A DNA stretch of 64,000 bases from Ailurus styani (GCA_002007465.1 LNAC01000032.1:2854532-2918531); one strand, 5' to 3'. Counted from the stretch's first letter, positions 33,311 to 46,095 are shown. Translations and numbers: made by a program. Notes: generated by a model from the letters alone, not told the origin.

Positions 33311-34699
33311 TTGTTGCACCACTACCTCAGGGTTGGCCTAGTTGTAGGGGAAACCCCGATGGCCTACAAAGCCCAAAATACTCACTCTGGCTCTTTATGG
33401 AAAAGGTTGGCTTTTATGCATGGTGTCAGCAGCTCCTCAGTGTACTCTCCTGAAGTCAAGATTATGGAATTCCTGGTCTTTTCCCAGGAACACGGGGACA
33501 GAGGGGTAGAAAGAGATGGAAATCAAAAATGTCAGTAAATTCCAGTCATCTTTCAGATCATCTCCCGTTTTTAAGCACAGTTGAAACCACAGACTTAGTA
33601 AAATAGTCTTAAACTAAGCTGTAAGGAATTGTAAGTGGAAAGGCAAATATTTGACACCAAGAATGGTGTGACAATGGGGGAATCACTGTCCTTTAGAAAA
33701 AGAGGATGAGGACGTGAGGCTGTAAGAATTAGTGGCCCCAGGTCCATAGTGACCCATAATTTTTTTTCCATCCTTGATGGGAAATTGTCGGAGGAAAATT
33801 TAATAGTGATGCGTATTGGGTTGTGTTAGTTGGGCCAGCACCCTGGGAATGTCAGCTTCCAGTGGATCAGGTGCTCTTATTACATCGTTCATCCACGTAA
33901 GTTCTCTAGTGGAGAAACCAGATGGTAGGGATGAAAATATAGTCTGGACCTAACAGACGGTTAAAGCCATGTGTGCACTTCATTGATAAATAGTTGAAAG
34001 GGATTGAATAGAAGGTTTGGAAAGACCTGGTAAAATTGGCAAGAAAAATATGGGCAGACAGATCAAATGGTCATTGGATTTCTGAGTAGAACTGATATTA
34101 AGGAAATAATTCTACCTGGAAGAAATTTTGGCAGTAAAATCCTTTATATGCTGCTAATGTGAACTTTTACTAAGTCATCCATCTTCACTTTATCTGTTAA
34201 ATGTCCAGTGTGAAGCTAGATTAATTCTCTTTGGAAAGGAAGCCTACATAGATAAATTATTAGGATCCGTGAAATATGTGTATTTGAGACCATTTATTTT
34301 ATAGGTTTCCTCTTGCACATCCTGTCATATAAATAATCCTGCCAAATGGTGATTTTACAGAGTCAGATTTGACCTGATTGAAGTCTAGGCATGTAGTCAT
34401 CATATACCTGAGCTCTAACATCCAGGGGTCCTATACAAAGACAGACGCCTGTTCCTGATTAAGGAAGACAAAAGCTAATGAGCACAGAGCTAACACGTCC
34501 TCATTTTGGAGACATTAGCTGAGAGTGTTAGTTTGTACCCGGGTGGACCTTGAACCATAGTAGAATAGTGGCTTTGCTTTCTTACCAGGAATATTTAGAT
34601 GTGTTCTTTTTATCTTTTCTCCCTTTTCCCCTCTCTCCCCTCTCCTTTCTTGACTGAATTAAGGAACTTAGATGTACAAGGGACTGCAGTATGCATCTC

Positions 34700-34830
34700 A
34701 CCATGCTGGGTACTTTATATTATTTTTGTCTTCATAACAGTAACCTTAGTATCATATCCATTTCAAAAATGTAGGAAGTGAAATTCAGTCCTTAAAGGCC
34801 ACAGTCCATGGCTAGAAACTGGTGTACTTA
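34700..34830 (-). repeat. MIR fragment, minus strand
   Basis: CCATGCTGGGTACTTTATAT, TCTTCATAACAGTAACCTTA and GGCCACAGTCCATGGCTAGA fit the reverse-complement MIR order. Confidence 0.5.
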
Positions 34831-34889
34831 CGACAGGTAAATAACCCTGTTCTAAAATAGTGCTTCTTTTGGTACCCTGCATATATCCT

Positions 34890-36840
34890 CTCTCTTTTAG
34901 AACTTGTTATTATGGAAAATTTCAAACTTATGCTACTTGTAAGTAGAAATCATAGTGTAGTGAATCCTTGTGTGCCTCTAGCCCAGCTTCAGTAGTTAAT
35001 CACCTCTTGACTAATCTTGTTGGGTCTTACCCTTCTCCCTACCTTAGCCCTGCATGTGATTCTGAAGTGGAGCTCATACCCCCTTTATTTCATCTGTTTC
35101 AGTACTTATCTCTTAAAGGTAAGGACTTTAAAAAGGACAGCCATGATATCACTTTTGCAGCTAAATAATAATAATAATATAGTCTCTTCATTTAATCAAA
35201 TATCCACTCAATGTTCAAATTTCTAATAATTTCATAGTAGTCACTTTTTTTAATAGTTTGTTTGAATCAGGATCTAAATAAGGACCATGCATTGTATTTG
35301 CTTCATATGTCTGTCAGAATTAATCACTTTGTTTTTAAACTTTTTATTTTGAAATAATTTTAAATTTACAGAAAAATTAAGATACCGAATAGGACCAAGA
35401 ACTCCTATATATTCATCCAGAATCTATAGTTCCTAACATTATACTTTATTGGCTCTCTCGTTCTCAGTCTCTTTGAAAGTCGTAGACATGATGGGATGCC
35501 TCATTACCCCTTAGTATGTCCACATGCATTCCCTAAAAATAACAGTCTCTTCCTAACTGTAGCATGCCATCCACATCCAGAAAATAACATTAGTGTAGCA
35601 CTGTCTAACCCCTATACTCCATTCAAATCATGCCCTTGTCCTAATAAGGTCCATTATAGCAAAACCAACAGCAGTCAGGTTTTTTCTTTCCCACCTTTCC
35701 TTTTCGGTTCAGGACTCAGTCATGTCTCTTTATAGTCTACCACAATTTGGAAGGGTCATTTAGTCGTTACTGTGTCTTTTACGACCTTGACATTTTTTAA
35801 GAGTACATATCATTTACTTTGTTGAATGTCGGTCTGTGTAGATTTATTTGCTGCTTCCTCATGATCTGATTTGGGTTACACATTTTTGTCAGAGATACTA
35901 CGAAAGCAGTTGCGAGCTCTCGGTACGTCATATCTGGTGGCTCACAATTTCAATTCATCCTGAACTTTTGTTTTAAGGTTAACTTCTTAAAAAAAATTTT
36001 ACTTTTGTCTCTTGTTTAAGATTGTGTTTGCCAGGATTATCAGCTATAAAGTTAACAGGTTATTTTGTACTTATTAACTAAAAAGTATTTGGGGGAGAGA
36101 TTTTGAAACTATAAGTATCCTGTTGTTATCAAACTTTTACCCACTAGTTTTTTTTTTTTTAGCACATTACAAATATGGCCAAATGGTGATTTTTCTAATT
36201 GTCATTCTTCCTATGTTTATTAGTTGACCTTCTACCAAAAGATAGAGTTTCCCCTTCTCTCCACAGGTTTGTTGATTTATTTTATTCTTTATGGACTCAC
36301 AGAATTCTATCTTACTCAGTAGGTTACAGTTCATTACTGTTATTATTTACATTGGTGTTTAACTTGTCCTTGTTGGGGTTAGTCATTGGGTCAGACTGGC
36401 TGCTCTATCCTTTTGACAGGTCCCAGTCATTTTTTGAGCACTTCTTTTCTTTATGATACACAAGATGTTCCAGGTCGTGTTGTAAATTCTTTACCCTAGC
36501 CCTAGAACCAGCCATTTTGCCAACGATATTTAGAATGTAAACTTTGTGCTTTTGTGTTGCTCATCATCATTTCGTAGTGGTTGCTTATAGGACGTTTCAG
36601 TGGCTAGAGCTAAGAAATGTGCATTATGTATAGGCATACAGGCACTTAGATACCAACACACACATGTTTTGATTTGTTCCTGTCTCTTGTCCAGAGCTGA
36701 AAACCCTGAGTTCACACTGATACTTTCAGTCTTAATCTGGTACCACATAGTCTATTCTAACCTTTCCCCTCTCTGTATTTATCCCTTCTATCTCCTGCAG
36801 TTGAGAATCCTGGCTCCCATTAGCCTCACTATGTTTACGT
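34890..36840 (-). repeat. Old L1 3' region, minus strand
   Basis: The plus strand gives antisense L1 3' end: TTATGGAAAATTTCAAACTT, GCCTCTAGCCCAGCTTCAGT, AAATATCCACTCAATGTTCA, TTTGAATCAGGATCTAAATA, and near the right end GAGTTCACACTGATACTTTC and GAGAATCCTGGCTCCCATTA. A T-rich second 3'-end-like block near 35340 may mean two overlapping L1 fragments. No intact frame. Confidence 0.7.
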
Positions 36841-37052
36841 ATTTGCTGTATCTCACGGTATGTAAGTAGTCTCCCAAAGGCTGTCTCCTGGGGCCCTGGG
36901 ACTTGCAGGCTTGTGCTGAGCCGGAGTCCTCTCTCCCTGGTGTGAGTCTGGAGTCTGTCCCACACCCCCCATCTGTGCAGTGACTCACATTGGCCTAGAA
37001 GGAGGATGTATTGATGCTCAGTAAGTGGGTCAGTTGTGAGCAGGCTGTTTAT

Positions 37053-37249
37053 TTAAAATATTTTTATTTATTTTATTTTTGCAAGAGAGAGAGGGAGAGA
37101 GGAAATGAGGGAGGTGTATGAGGAAGGGCAGAGAGAGAAGCAGGCTCCCTGATGATCGGGGAGCCTGATGCAGAATTTGATCCCAGGACCCCGGGATCGT
37201 GACTTGAGCCAAAGGCAACCACTTAACCAACTGAGCCACCCAGGCGCCC
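37053..37249 (-). repeat. CAN SINE, minus strand
   Basis: T-rich tail, GA-rich body, AACTGAGCCACCCAGGCGCCC head in reverse. GTGAGCAGGCTGTTTAT (37036-37052) and GTGAGCAGGCCGTTTAT (37250-37266) are a 17-bp duplication with one change. Confidence 0.96.
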
Positions 37250-37384
37250 GTGAGCAGGCCGTTTATAAAGAATGGGCAGTATAAAGTGAAGGGAAGAGAG
37301 GAGAGAGCTAAGTGAGTGACAAGACTTAGGTCAGAATCAGAGTGGGTGAGTAAGGTCAGGCAGTAATCTCCTAAATGGGGAATT

Positions 37385-37700
37385 ACACCCTCTTCATTTG
37401 TTCTTTTGCGAAAGACTAGAGTATATACAGTAGAGTCAGGAAGTAAAATTGCTTCTTGTTCCAGGGGTTGGGGAGCTCTGGAGTTTTATTTAAAGATCAA
37501 AAGGGATGTTTGGGGATTTTTTTTTTTTTTTAAGTAGGAGCTCAACATGGGTCTTGAACTCATGACCCTGAGATCAAGACCTGAGCTGAGATTAAGAGTG
37601 GGATGCCCAACCAGCCAAGCTACCCAGGCACCCCCTGTTTGGGGATCTTTTTATATCTATATATAAAACAAAATTTGAAGTAAATTCAGGGTAGAGAAAC
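37385..37700. repeat. Unnamed dispersed repeat, copy A (split by short SINE)
   Basis: The sequence around TTGTTCTTTTGCGAAAGACT, GTCAGGAAGTAAAATTGCTTC and GGATCTTTTTATATCTATAT is clearly related to that at 39885-40020 (copy B). The short SINE at 37518-37635 splits it. I cannot name the family. Confidence 0.6.
37518..37635 (-). repeat. Short CAN SINE variant (about 115 bp), minus strand
   Basis: Poly-T is followed directly by AAGTAGGAGCTCAACATGGG, then TCATGACCCTGAGATCAAGA and AAGCTACCCAGGCACCCC. This lacks the CT-rich second half of ordinary copies. TGTTTGGGGAT flanks both sides (37507-37517, 37636-37646), so it inserted in the short form. Confidence 0.9.
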
Positions 37701-37748
37701 TTCCAGGTTTGTACCCCTCTTCCCATCTCCTTAAAACAGAATAATTTT

Positions 37749-37944
37749 TTTTAAGGTTTTATTTTTTTATTTATTTGACAGAGAAAGAGCCAGTGAGAGA
37801 GGGAACACAAGCAGGGGGACTGGGAGAGGGAGAAGCAGGCTTCCTGCTGAGCAGGGAGCCCAGTGTGGCACTCTATCCCAGGACCCTGGGATTGTGACCT
37901 GAGCTGAACATAGATGCTTAACGACTGAGCCACCCAGGTGTCCC
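37749..37944 (-). repeat. CAN SINE, minus strand
   Basis: T-rich tail, GACAGAGAAAGAGCCAGTGA body and CGACTGAGCCACCCAGGTGTCCC head in reverse. TAAAACAGAATAATTTT and TAAAGCAGAATAATTTT are a 17-bp duplication with one change. Confidence 0.95.
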
Positions 37945-39130
37945 TAAAGCAGAATAATTTTAAATGCTCATATATTTATATGAGGACTTTCTTGTTCTTT
38001 GTACCTTATATCAGCTACTTCTTGGGTGAAAACCAGCTTTGTTCATGTATAAAAGGTAATTTGAGAACTTCAAAGCATAACAGTAATGCTGTAAATCTTA
38101 GAATATCACAGGATGTGGCTCCCCCCTGCCCAAACAAATCTCTAAACCCCTGGTCAAGTAGGGTGCCACAAATTTCGTCCTGTGGCTTTTTGTCATCATG
38201 GTAGAAGAGGGTCAGAACTGAGAACTGATTGGGGAAGCTGTTTATACTGTTTGGCTTAAAACTGTTAGGAGAGGGGAGGATATTCATCTCTCTGAGTCAA
38301 GCTTGGATCATCATGGCGTGATGCTGTACCAGATGTTGGCGGGGCGATAAAATACAGAGCTCCTCTAACTGGGTTACCATCCTGTTCTGTGAAATTTCTC
38401 TGTGACCCCAAAGAACCATACTTTCTGAGAATGTGCTTGATAGCAAGCACCGTGCAGGAGTAGAGCCAGGGTTGTAAGCAGAAGATGCAGAATTAACCAG
38501 TTTAATTCATCTAGCAGTTTTCATTGTTTGAGTAATAGCAAGCAGTGGCTCTTGTAAGTAATAGTGTTGGTGCTAAACTGTAACCCACAGTCCAGCCCTG
38601 GCATCACAAAACAATGTCGGGTTCCAGTCAAACAAAGTAATCAGTATAAATGAGCATATTTGGATAGTAAGTAAATTTTTTGGTTAACTATAAATTTCTC
38701 TACCTTTCTGCTTCCCTTTAATAAAGCAGTGTCTTAGGTCCAATGGAGGGATTGACCTGGTGCATAATTAAGGCACAGACCAAGGTATTGCATCTGTTGT
38801 AAGCACTTAAACCAGAAAGTTGGGACCAGAAAGTCTGGTGGTTATTCTCTCTTGCCACGAATGCAGGAGGATGTTGTTGCAAATCCGTGACCATTCTATT
38901 ACACGTCCTTGGGCATGTAAGATTTGTAAAGTAAAAACACGGTAGAAGGATAGGTCAAGTTGGCCTTGGAGTAAATGGTCAGAGTAGGACATGTCTTTTT
39001 ACTAGTCTCTGACTGGGGGCTCATATGTTTGCTTAATCCTGGACATTAAACTTTGGGAAGAATTGCTTATCCTTTAAAAGATATGCCATTAGAAATGGAC
39101 TCTTTCTGACTCTGGAAATTCTCTTTTCAG

Positions 39131-39399
39131 ATGCTGTGTTTGCCTTTCAGTTACGCAACCCAGTGCACAATGGACATGCTCTGTTAATGCAGGATACTCA
39201 TAAGCAACTTCTAGAGAGGGGCTATCGACGCCCTGTCCTTCTCCTTCACCCTCTTGGTGGCTGGACAAAGGATGATGATGTTCCTTTGATGTGGCGTATG
39301 AAGCAGCATGCCGCAGTGCTGGAGGAAGGAGTCCTGAATCCTGAAACGACAGTGGTGGCCATCTTCCCATCTCCCATGATGTATGCTGGGCCAACTGAG
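39131..39399 (+). CDS. PAPSS1: PAPSS1 exon (probable exon 10): HNGH catalytic exon
   Basis: Two bases complete an aspartate codon, then 89 codons run from [20 protein letters not shown] to [12 protein letters not shown], about residues 413-502. It carries the ATP sulfurylase signature: QLRN at about 419-422 and HNGH at about 425-428, the class I nucleotidyltransferase HxGH motif that binds the ATP phosphates. [17 protein letters not shown] is also a hallmark. Both histidines and the arginine of QLRN are present, so the domain looks catalytically intact. Acceptor TTCTCTTTTCAG is strong; donor GAG|GTAGAC is moderate. Confidence 0.98.
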
Positions 39400-39884
39400 G
39401 TAGACTGCTTTTAAGATTTTCGGTGCAGCAGAAACCACATTTACTAACACAGCTAGTGTTGATTTTTCTCTGATCTGTTGGTCTGTTCCAGACATTCAGC
39501 ATGCCCGGAGTACTCTCACGCTCTTATCGGGAATGTTCTTTAGAGGTGACCCCCCAAAAGTAGTCTTCTTGGTAATGGAAAGACAGGGAGAGGCTTCTCT
39601 TGCTGTTATTGTGGCTCTTGGTCCCAGTTTTGTTATGCAGGGAATGTTTCCTACAGACAGAGGCCTGGATGGGCTTGGGAAGGTGTGACAGGAGCTCCTT
39701 TTAAAACTGTTGGCCTGGTTATAGGCAGAGCTCTGATAATACCCTTTAACAAAGTACTGTCATGCTTCCCAGAGACAGATTTGGTCTGATTTTTGCTGCT
39801 TCTGAGTTTCGGAAGGGCCACTGGTATTTCAGTGGGAAGGTAAGCATGGTACCCTTTAAAAAACATCAAGAAGCCATTCTTCAT

Positions 39885-40020
39885 CTGTTCTTTTGTGAAG
39901 GACTGGTGCTTGATAGGGTCAGGAAGTAAAATTACTTCTTGATATTCAGTGTGGAGAATGTTCTGGAGTTCTCTGTAGTGGTCAAAAAGAATGTTTTGAG
40001 ATCTTTTTATGACCATACAT
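39885..40020. repeat. Unnamed dispersed repeat, copy B
   Basis: TTCATCTGTTCTTTTGTGAA, GTCAGGAAGTAAAATTACTTC, TTCTGGAGTTCTCTGTAGTG and GATCTTTTTATGACCATACA align in order with copy A at 37385-37700. Family unknown. Confidence 0.6.
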
Positions 40021-41459
40021 ACAGAAGAGGACCTAATTAGGCTTTTACTTCAAGGCAGAATAGGCATTCAAAAAATACTTGTTGAATGGATGAATAAATC
40101 AATGAATGACCTAAAAAACAGTGTGTGGGAAATTCCTAGCCAGCTTTTTTGTTGAATTTTCAAGATGAGGAATGGAATGCACATTATTATTGCATTCTTT
40201 TTCAGCCCTTGAAGGGAGATGGATTTATTTAGATTAATTTGGGAGGCAAACCTTCTTAAAAAGGATCTAAATAATTTTATATATTCTGTGATGTCTTCCT
40301 CCAAAAGAGTTTAGGAAATCCAGGCATGTTGAGTATTCTTTAGGCTCAAGCCTAAAAATTTTCATTGGAACTTTATTGTGGACTTGTATGTTCTTACTGT
40401 CTCTTTATCCAAGAAAAACAAAGAAAAAATAATAGTAAAAAAACCCCCGAAAGATTAAAATGTATTTGACTCTTCTCTTAGAGTCAGTCTAAATAATGCA
40501 TTGGAACGCCTCATACTCTTTTTCCCTCTTTGTTGGTATCAGGGGTTCATGAGAATTAGACAAAGAATCACCCTTAAAGTTTCTTGGAGATCGTCACAAC
40601 TTCTGTCTCAAAGAGGAACTACCTTGATTGGAAATAAAGTGTGACAAATATTGTTCCAGTAATTCCTCAGTCTTTCCTTTGGTGCTGTCTTCCTCATCAT
40701 CATTTTAAAGGAATCAAATTCTCCAAAATTACAGAATTATAGGATGAATAGTTTTTAAAGTGGGAGTTACCCAAGCGAGTTCAGAGTCAGGAATAGGCCA
40801 CCCAGGAAAGTAAAGGAATTTACCTTACCAATTCAGGAGGTATTTTTGTCCTCTTCATGTTTTGTTTCTTGTTCCCTATCTAAAAGGGGAAGAAGAGAGA
40901 TGACATTGTAACTAAACTAAAAATTGCTTTTGGAAAGGTGAGGATGAGAGGGTAGATAAATAATAAAAGTAGCCAGCTATGCGAAAACAGATTCGTCTGC
41001 CTTGAGAGACCACCACAGAGAATTACAGCATGTTGTTTTGTCTGCACTAGAAAGAGTTTTATATCTTCGGATTTCAGAAGCAGGTGTGTTTCTTAAGATT
41101 CAAAGTGAAGGTACATAAAGGTACCTTTGGGATGCGGCTAGCATTTTGGCTTCCCTGAGAGCTGTGCTTTTGTAAGCATAGCTGATTAGTTAGTGAGCTG
41201 GCGGCAGCAGGTTCTTCCTTGGCTTCAGAGTGTAGGAAGGCCCACCAGGGCGTGGTCTGGTGAGGACAGTCCAGACCTGCCGTCGAGGAGTCCAGGCACG
41301 GTTCGGGTTGGCCCCCAGCTGGTTTGCCATCTCAGGCTAGGCTTCTTTAGACTTCTCTGGGTTATGTCTAAGTGCACAATATATGGTTATTTAACTGGTG
41401 CGTAAGGAGGTTGGACTAAATGTTCTTGAAAAGTTTGTTCCAGGGCATTTTCTAGTTTG

Positions 41460-42400
41460 TCTTACTTTCTTTTAACTTCATATGTAAGTATAGTATACAT
41501 GGGAAACAGTACACATTTCACAGACGTATGGTTAAATGGATTTCTTTTGTTTGAACAGTCATACAACCAGCATCCAGACTTTCAAAAAAGACTTATCTGC
41601 ATTCTCCCCCAGAGAGGGTCCCTGGTATCCTCTCTTTTTACCTCATGGATCCAATTTGCTTGTACCAAAGCTTGGGTACTCTGGGAAGCAGATTTGAGAG
41701 CAAGATTAGCATTCAGGAAATTTATTAGAGAGAGCCCTTGGGATCATCGCTTGTGGAAGAGGAAAGAGGAAAGAGGAAGGGAGAGGGATTGGGCAGAGGG
41801 AAGAGTGAAGCTGTGATTCAGTCTTAGTGGAAGCCTCACTTGGCCCTGTGTGGAGTTCTGGAAAGGCCCTCAGAGATGTTCCACATTGTGCAGGAAATAG
41901 GCATTTATGCCCCCGTGTGGACCAGTGATTGGCTGCCCAGGCAAGGGGCGTGCCCTTGGGCACTGCTGCTCTTCTCTGCGGAGGCAGTTTCTGAAGAGGG
42001 CTGACAGCTGCCGAGTGTGACTGGCTGCTCTCCCAGACGCTGGGGAACAGTCCTTTTTTCCTGGGGGTGACCTGAGTGTTGTATCAGTGTCCAGTCTAGC
42101 CTTTTTGTAACTGAAATCCTGCAGTATATACTTTCTCATGTCTGGCTTCTTTCACTTTACATCGTGTTTCTGGAACTCAGCCTTTTCGTAGTATGTAGTT
42201 GGTTGTAGGTCGGTCATTCTCAGTATTCATCGTGTGACTACACCCAATACTATTGGTGGGCATGTGGCCAGTTCCCAGTGCTTTGCTAGTAAGAATAGCC
42301 CTGGCATGAAGATGTTAGTTCATGTAGTGGACATTTGTGTTATTGTATACCTAGGGGTAGCATGGCTGGGTCACCAGGGATGCATTTGTTCGGCTTAGTA
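41460..42400 (-). repeat. L1-like 3' fragments, minus strand, interrupted
   Basis: 41470-41610 (ACATTTCACAGACGTATGG, CCAGCATCCAGACTTTCAA) and 42085-42400 (TCTGGCTTCTTTCACTTTAC, GTATACCTAGGGGTAGCATG) resemble antisense old L1 3' sequence. The 41615-42080 insert is a purine-rich then GC-richer stretch that I cannot assign. Confidence 0.45.
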
Positions 42401-42490
42401 AATGCTGGCAATGAGTTTTCTTATGTGGTTGTACCATTTTACTCTCCCAAATGAGAAAATAAGTATTTCCTCGCTTATACTTAATTATCT

Positions 42491-42700
42491 TTTTATTTTT
42501 TTTCAAGGATTTCTTTACTTGTTTGAGAGAGGGAGAGAGCAGGCGTTGCTCATGAGTGGGTGGAAGGGAAGGGAGGAAGATTTGTAAGCCGACTCCAAGC
42601 GCAGAGCCCAACCCAGGGCTGTATCTCCCTACCCTGAGATCACAACCTGAGCCGAAGCCAAGAGTCTGACGCTTAAACAGCTGTGCCACCCAGGCGCCCC
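42491..42700 (-). repeat. CAN SINE, minus strand, older
   Basis: T-rich tail, GAGAGAGGGAGAGAGCAGGC body, CCCTGAGATCACAACCTGAG and CTGTGCCACCCAGGCGCCCC head in reverse, with weak flanking similarity (TTAATTATCT and TTGATGATCT). Confidence 0.92.
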
Positions 42701-42889
42701 TTGATGATCTTTCTCATTTTACCCAGTTTGGTCCTTTAGCCTGACCATTTAGCTACACATTTTTTAGTAATTTGCTATTTCTTAACCAACCTCAAAAATG
42801 TTTTCATTGAATTGGTTTCACTGAAAAGGAAATGGAGAAACAGTAAATGAGTTTTATTTATATATAGTGATTGAGAAATAGAAAATAAA

Positions 42890-43045
42890 AATAGCTCATT
42901 TTCATTGAGGTTTTACTGTATCTGCCTGGCAGTATGTCAAGGGTTTTACTTTTATTAGCCAACTTCATCTTTATAATAACACTAAGGGGGTAGGTATGAT
43001 TATTTTTCTCAGCTTACAGATGAGGAACTGAGGTAGAGCTGTTAA
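42890..43045 (-). repeat. MIR, minus strand
   Basis: GCTCATTTTCATTGAGGTTT, CAACTTCATCTTTATAATAA and CAGCTTACAGATGAGGAACTG are in reverse-complement MIR order. Confidence 0.75.
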
Positions 43046-43058
43046 GAACTTGTTCGAC

Positions 43059-43264
43059 GGATGCCTGGGTGGCTCATTCGGTTGAGTGTCTGCCTTCTGC
43101 TTAGGTCATGATCCTGAGGTCCTGGGATCGAGTCCTGCATCAGGCTCCCTGCTCAGTGGGGAGACTGCTTCTCCCTCTCCCTCTGCCTGCTGCTCCCCCT
43201 GCTTGTGTGCGCGCTTTCTCTCTGTCAAATAAATAAAGTCTTAAAAAACCCCCAGAAAAACAAA
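43059..43264 (+). repeat. CAN SINE, plus strand
   Basis: GGATGCCTGGGTGGCTCATT, GGTCATGATCCTGAGGTCCT, CCTGCTGCTCCCCCTGCTTG and AAATAAATAAAGTC tail. Flanks AACTTGTTC and AACTTATTC suggest an aged duplication. Confidence 0.93.
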
Positions 43265-44034
43265 AAAACTTATTCAAAAAAACAGGTCATCTACAGTAAT
43301 CTGGTTGCAGGGCCATGTACTATAATTTCCACAGAATGTTTTTTGTATCTTGTGGTATATTTTTAAATTGGTTTTAAAGTAAGTGGCCACATAGGTTTTG
43401 CAAACAGACTGGGAATGAATTCTTAAAATATCCTAGAGGAGTTCCAAAGCAGTGAGGTAGGATGGCCCTGGCTGGCATTCGTTAGAGGAGGAACCTCGAT
43501 GCAGTGGCTTTCAAACATGTGTTTTATCACAGCCTGGAATGGTGAGTTGTGATATTCTCGGTTCGCCTGTATTCCTGCTCTTTGTATTCTTACGATACCT
43601 GCCTCATGGTGTTAGTAATATCTGCCAATGTTTTTGTTGTTGTTATGAGGGGTGAGTAGAGTGATGTAAATCATTTAGCGGGTTGCCTAGTTGGTAACAG
43701 CACAAGATGATGAATATCAACTGCTTTTACTAAGAAACAATAACAAACCCCTTTCCTGTAAATTCTCAACACCCCTGGGGCTGTGTCCCCACATCAAGGA
43801 AGCTGCCCACACCTCAGGGCTCTTGTCAGTCTGTGTGAAGTCCAGAATTTTAGCTTTGGCAGAGAGCCTGGGGTGACCTCCTCCAGCACAGACTTCATAT
43901 CCGAGCATGTGTCCTTTGATTTAGGATGTCTTTTGCTGTTTGAGATAATACATAAAGAACATGAAAATAAATAATAGAAAGACAGTGAAAATAACCACTT
44001 TTTGAGCATGTGGGTATATGTCTGTCACACACTG

Positions 44035-44175
44035 AATAGATTCTTTGCCTTCATTGTATCACCTCATCCCCACAGCAACTCGGTGAGACAGCTTTATTCC
44101 GATTTCACACGAGGTTGCCGAAGCTCAGAGAGGCCAAGTAGCAATGGTGGGCCATCAGAGAACATCAGAACTGGG
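44035..44175 (-). repeat. MIR, minus strand
   Basis: CATTGTATCACCTCATCCCC, GCAACTCGGTGAGACAGCTT and GAAGCTCAGAGAGGCCAAG are in reverse-complement MIR order. Confidence 0.7.
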
Positions 44176-45904
44176 CAGTAGTTAAAGTGGTAAAAGCAGA
44201 TTTTATTCAAGAACTATTGCAGTGGGGGAAAAGAGACCTCAGTGTAGAACTGGGCTCACTACAAGTGGGGATTGATAGCCAAGGGGCAGAGAGGGTGGTG
44301 GGGTGGGGGGAGTATTCAGTGGATTGAAAATCACCAAGAGGAAAACATCAGAAATTATGGGTGAGAGCTGATTGTGGTTAAACAGACCTCACAGGATTCT
44401 TCTTGCTGAAAGCATGCCAGCTGATCAGATATCACTTAGCAGGTGGTGGGTGGTGGGGGAGAAGGATTTGATCATGTGTTGAGGGTAGGGAGTTTGTGCT
44501 GACTTGGCTCAGCAAGAGTTTTGCTAACACTGGGTGACACAGGTTCTACATGGATGGACACTGAAGGTCGAGCCTTGGAGGGCTTGGAGGAGTCTCACCA
44601 GAATTAGGTCAAGCAGAGAGTCAGGCCCTCACTAGCAGGACTGCAGAGCTGAGACTGAAACTCAGGCCAGCCTGGCTCCATGGCCTGGCGTTCATTTCTC
44701 CAGAGCTGCTTGCCGCCTGGAAGTCTCTAAGGGGCCTGTGGTCAGCAGTGGGTGGGAGAGCAAAGAAGTCAGGTGCCTGCACAGAGCTCTCAGGTTTTCT
44801 AGAAGGGTCCGAAAGCACCTTAAAGTTGCATCTGCCTGTAGATCTCTATCTGGAGTATCAGTTAGGAGCTAAGAGGTGTGGTTCTTGTCAGGAAGCACTG
44901 GATCTGGTACCTGAGCAAAGGAGGTTTTAACTTCTGAACTTCGAAAGAGCAAACTAGAAGTTCTAGTAAACCTCTCTGTATTTTAAACCCTTAAATGTTT
45001 TCCTGATCTGTGACCGGGCAGGATGGAAACGGTTAGATGGAGTGGCTTGTGAAAACTATCCATTTCTTTTTCTCAAGTGCCCCCCTTGAGTGTTTGCCTT
45101 ATTTGGCTTATTCACAGCCTTAAGTGAAGAATTTTTTTGTAATTAAAAAAACATTCATTTTTGTAGCTTTTCCAGTGACATCAGGAAAAAGTCTGCCAGT
45201 AATGCTTATTTGCCAGCTAATAATAATAAAATAAAAACAATGACTCTCCTTTAATCATTTTCTGTAGGTCATTTAGAAGGCATTGGTACCAGATTTGTTT
45301 CCCTAGCACAAATGCTTTTCAGAGGAGCGAGCAGCTGTGAAGCCTGTCTGGTTATCAGCAGGATGTCCCTGATTTTCCAGTTATGTCAATTATATCTAAA
45401 GAAAGCTGGAAAAAATAGGATTTCAGGTTTTTCAATAAGCAGTTGTGGGTCTGTACCACAGAAACATTTAGAGTCTGTTGGTGTATTTTGAAGGTAATTT
45501 TGGGGATCTGTATAGTCTGATATATTACATATTTTTAGCTTATATCTAGTTTCTTGATAACTGAAATTAGTAGTTTAGTTCAGAGACATTAGATTTTACA
45601 AGTGTTTTAGGATGCTTTTCACGGGGGAGAATGCCCTTTTTTTCCTCCTGATTTTTCTGTAGATTTTCTGCTCAGCATCTGTTCTTGTTTCTTAGTGAAG
45701 CAGCATCACGTTCTGATTATCGTCTGTTAGTCTGTTTTTCCTGCAGTTAGGTAATCTGTACTGTTGCTTCCCTAAGAATAGTGCTGACCAGTATTTGTCC
45801 TCCTGATGTCCTGTCTGGCTGTAGGGCCTGACACAGTGTAAGGGACTCAGTAACAATCAGTATGCATGAATTTGGGGATTGGAGATACCCAGGAATAATA
45901 CTTG

Positions 45905-46095
45905 CTCTCGCAGTTGTTTGTTTTGCACCTTAGACATGTTACTGAAACACGCCAAGTCTCACTTTTCTTATTTGTGAAATAGGAATAGTAACTGATCAGT
46001 TTGCTATAAACGTTAAATGAGATAATACTTACAAAACACTTAGTACAGTGACTAGCATATTAGGAGCCCAGTAATTGGTATCTATGTTGGTCTTC
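45905..46095 (+). repeat. MIR, plus strand
   Basis: CACCTTAGACATGTTACTGA, CTTATTTGTGAAATAGGAAT, GTTAAATGAGATAATACTTA and GTACAGTGACTAGCATATT follow MIR order. Confidence 0.8.

Larger units (their letters stand above)
27034..39130 (+). other. PAPSS1: PAPSS1 intron, probable intron 9 (12.1 kb)
   Basis: CAN SINEs lie at 28.2, 29.1, 30.5, 31.4, 37.1, 37.5 and 37.7 kb, and a minus-strand L1 3' region at 34.9-36.8 kb. The stretches 27.1-28.2, 29.3-30.4, 31.6-34.6 and 38.0-39.1 kb are mostly unassigned old DNA with short open frames. Part of 27.46-27.57 kb looks like an old dispersed repeat (TGCCAAGTGCTGGGGATCC) that I cannot name. Confidence 0.85.

Noticed and set aside
34890..36840. L1 regions considered as sources of an intact ORF2 protein
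   Set aside because: Only 3' fragments remain, with no reverse-transcriptase-length reading frame on either strand.
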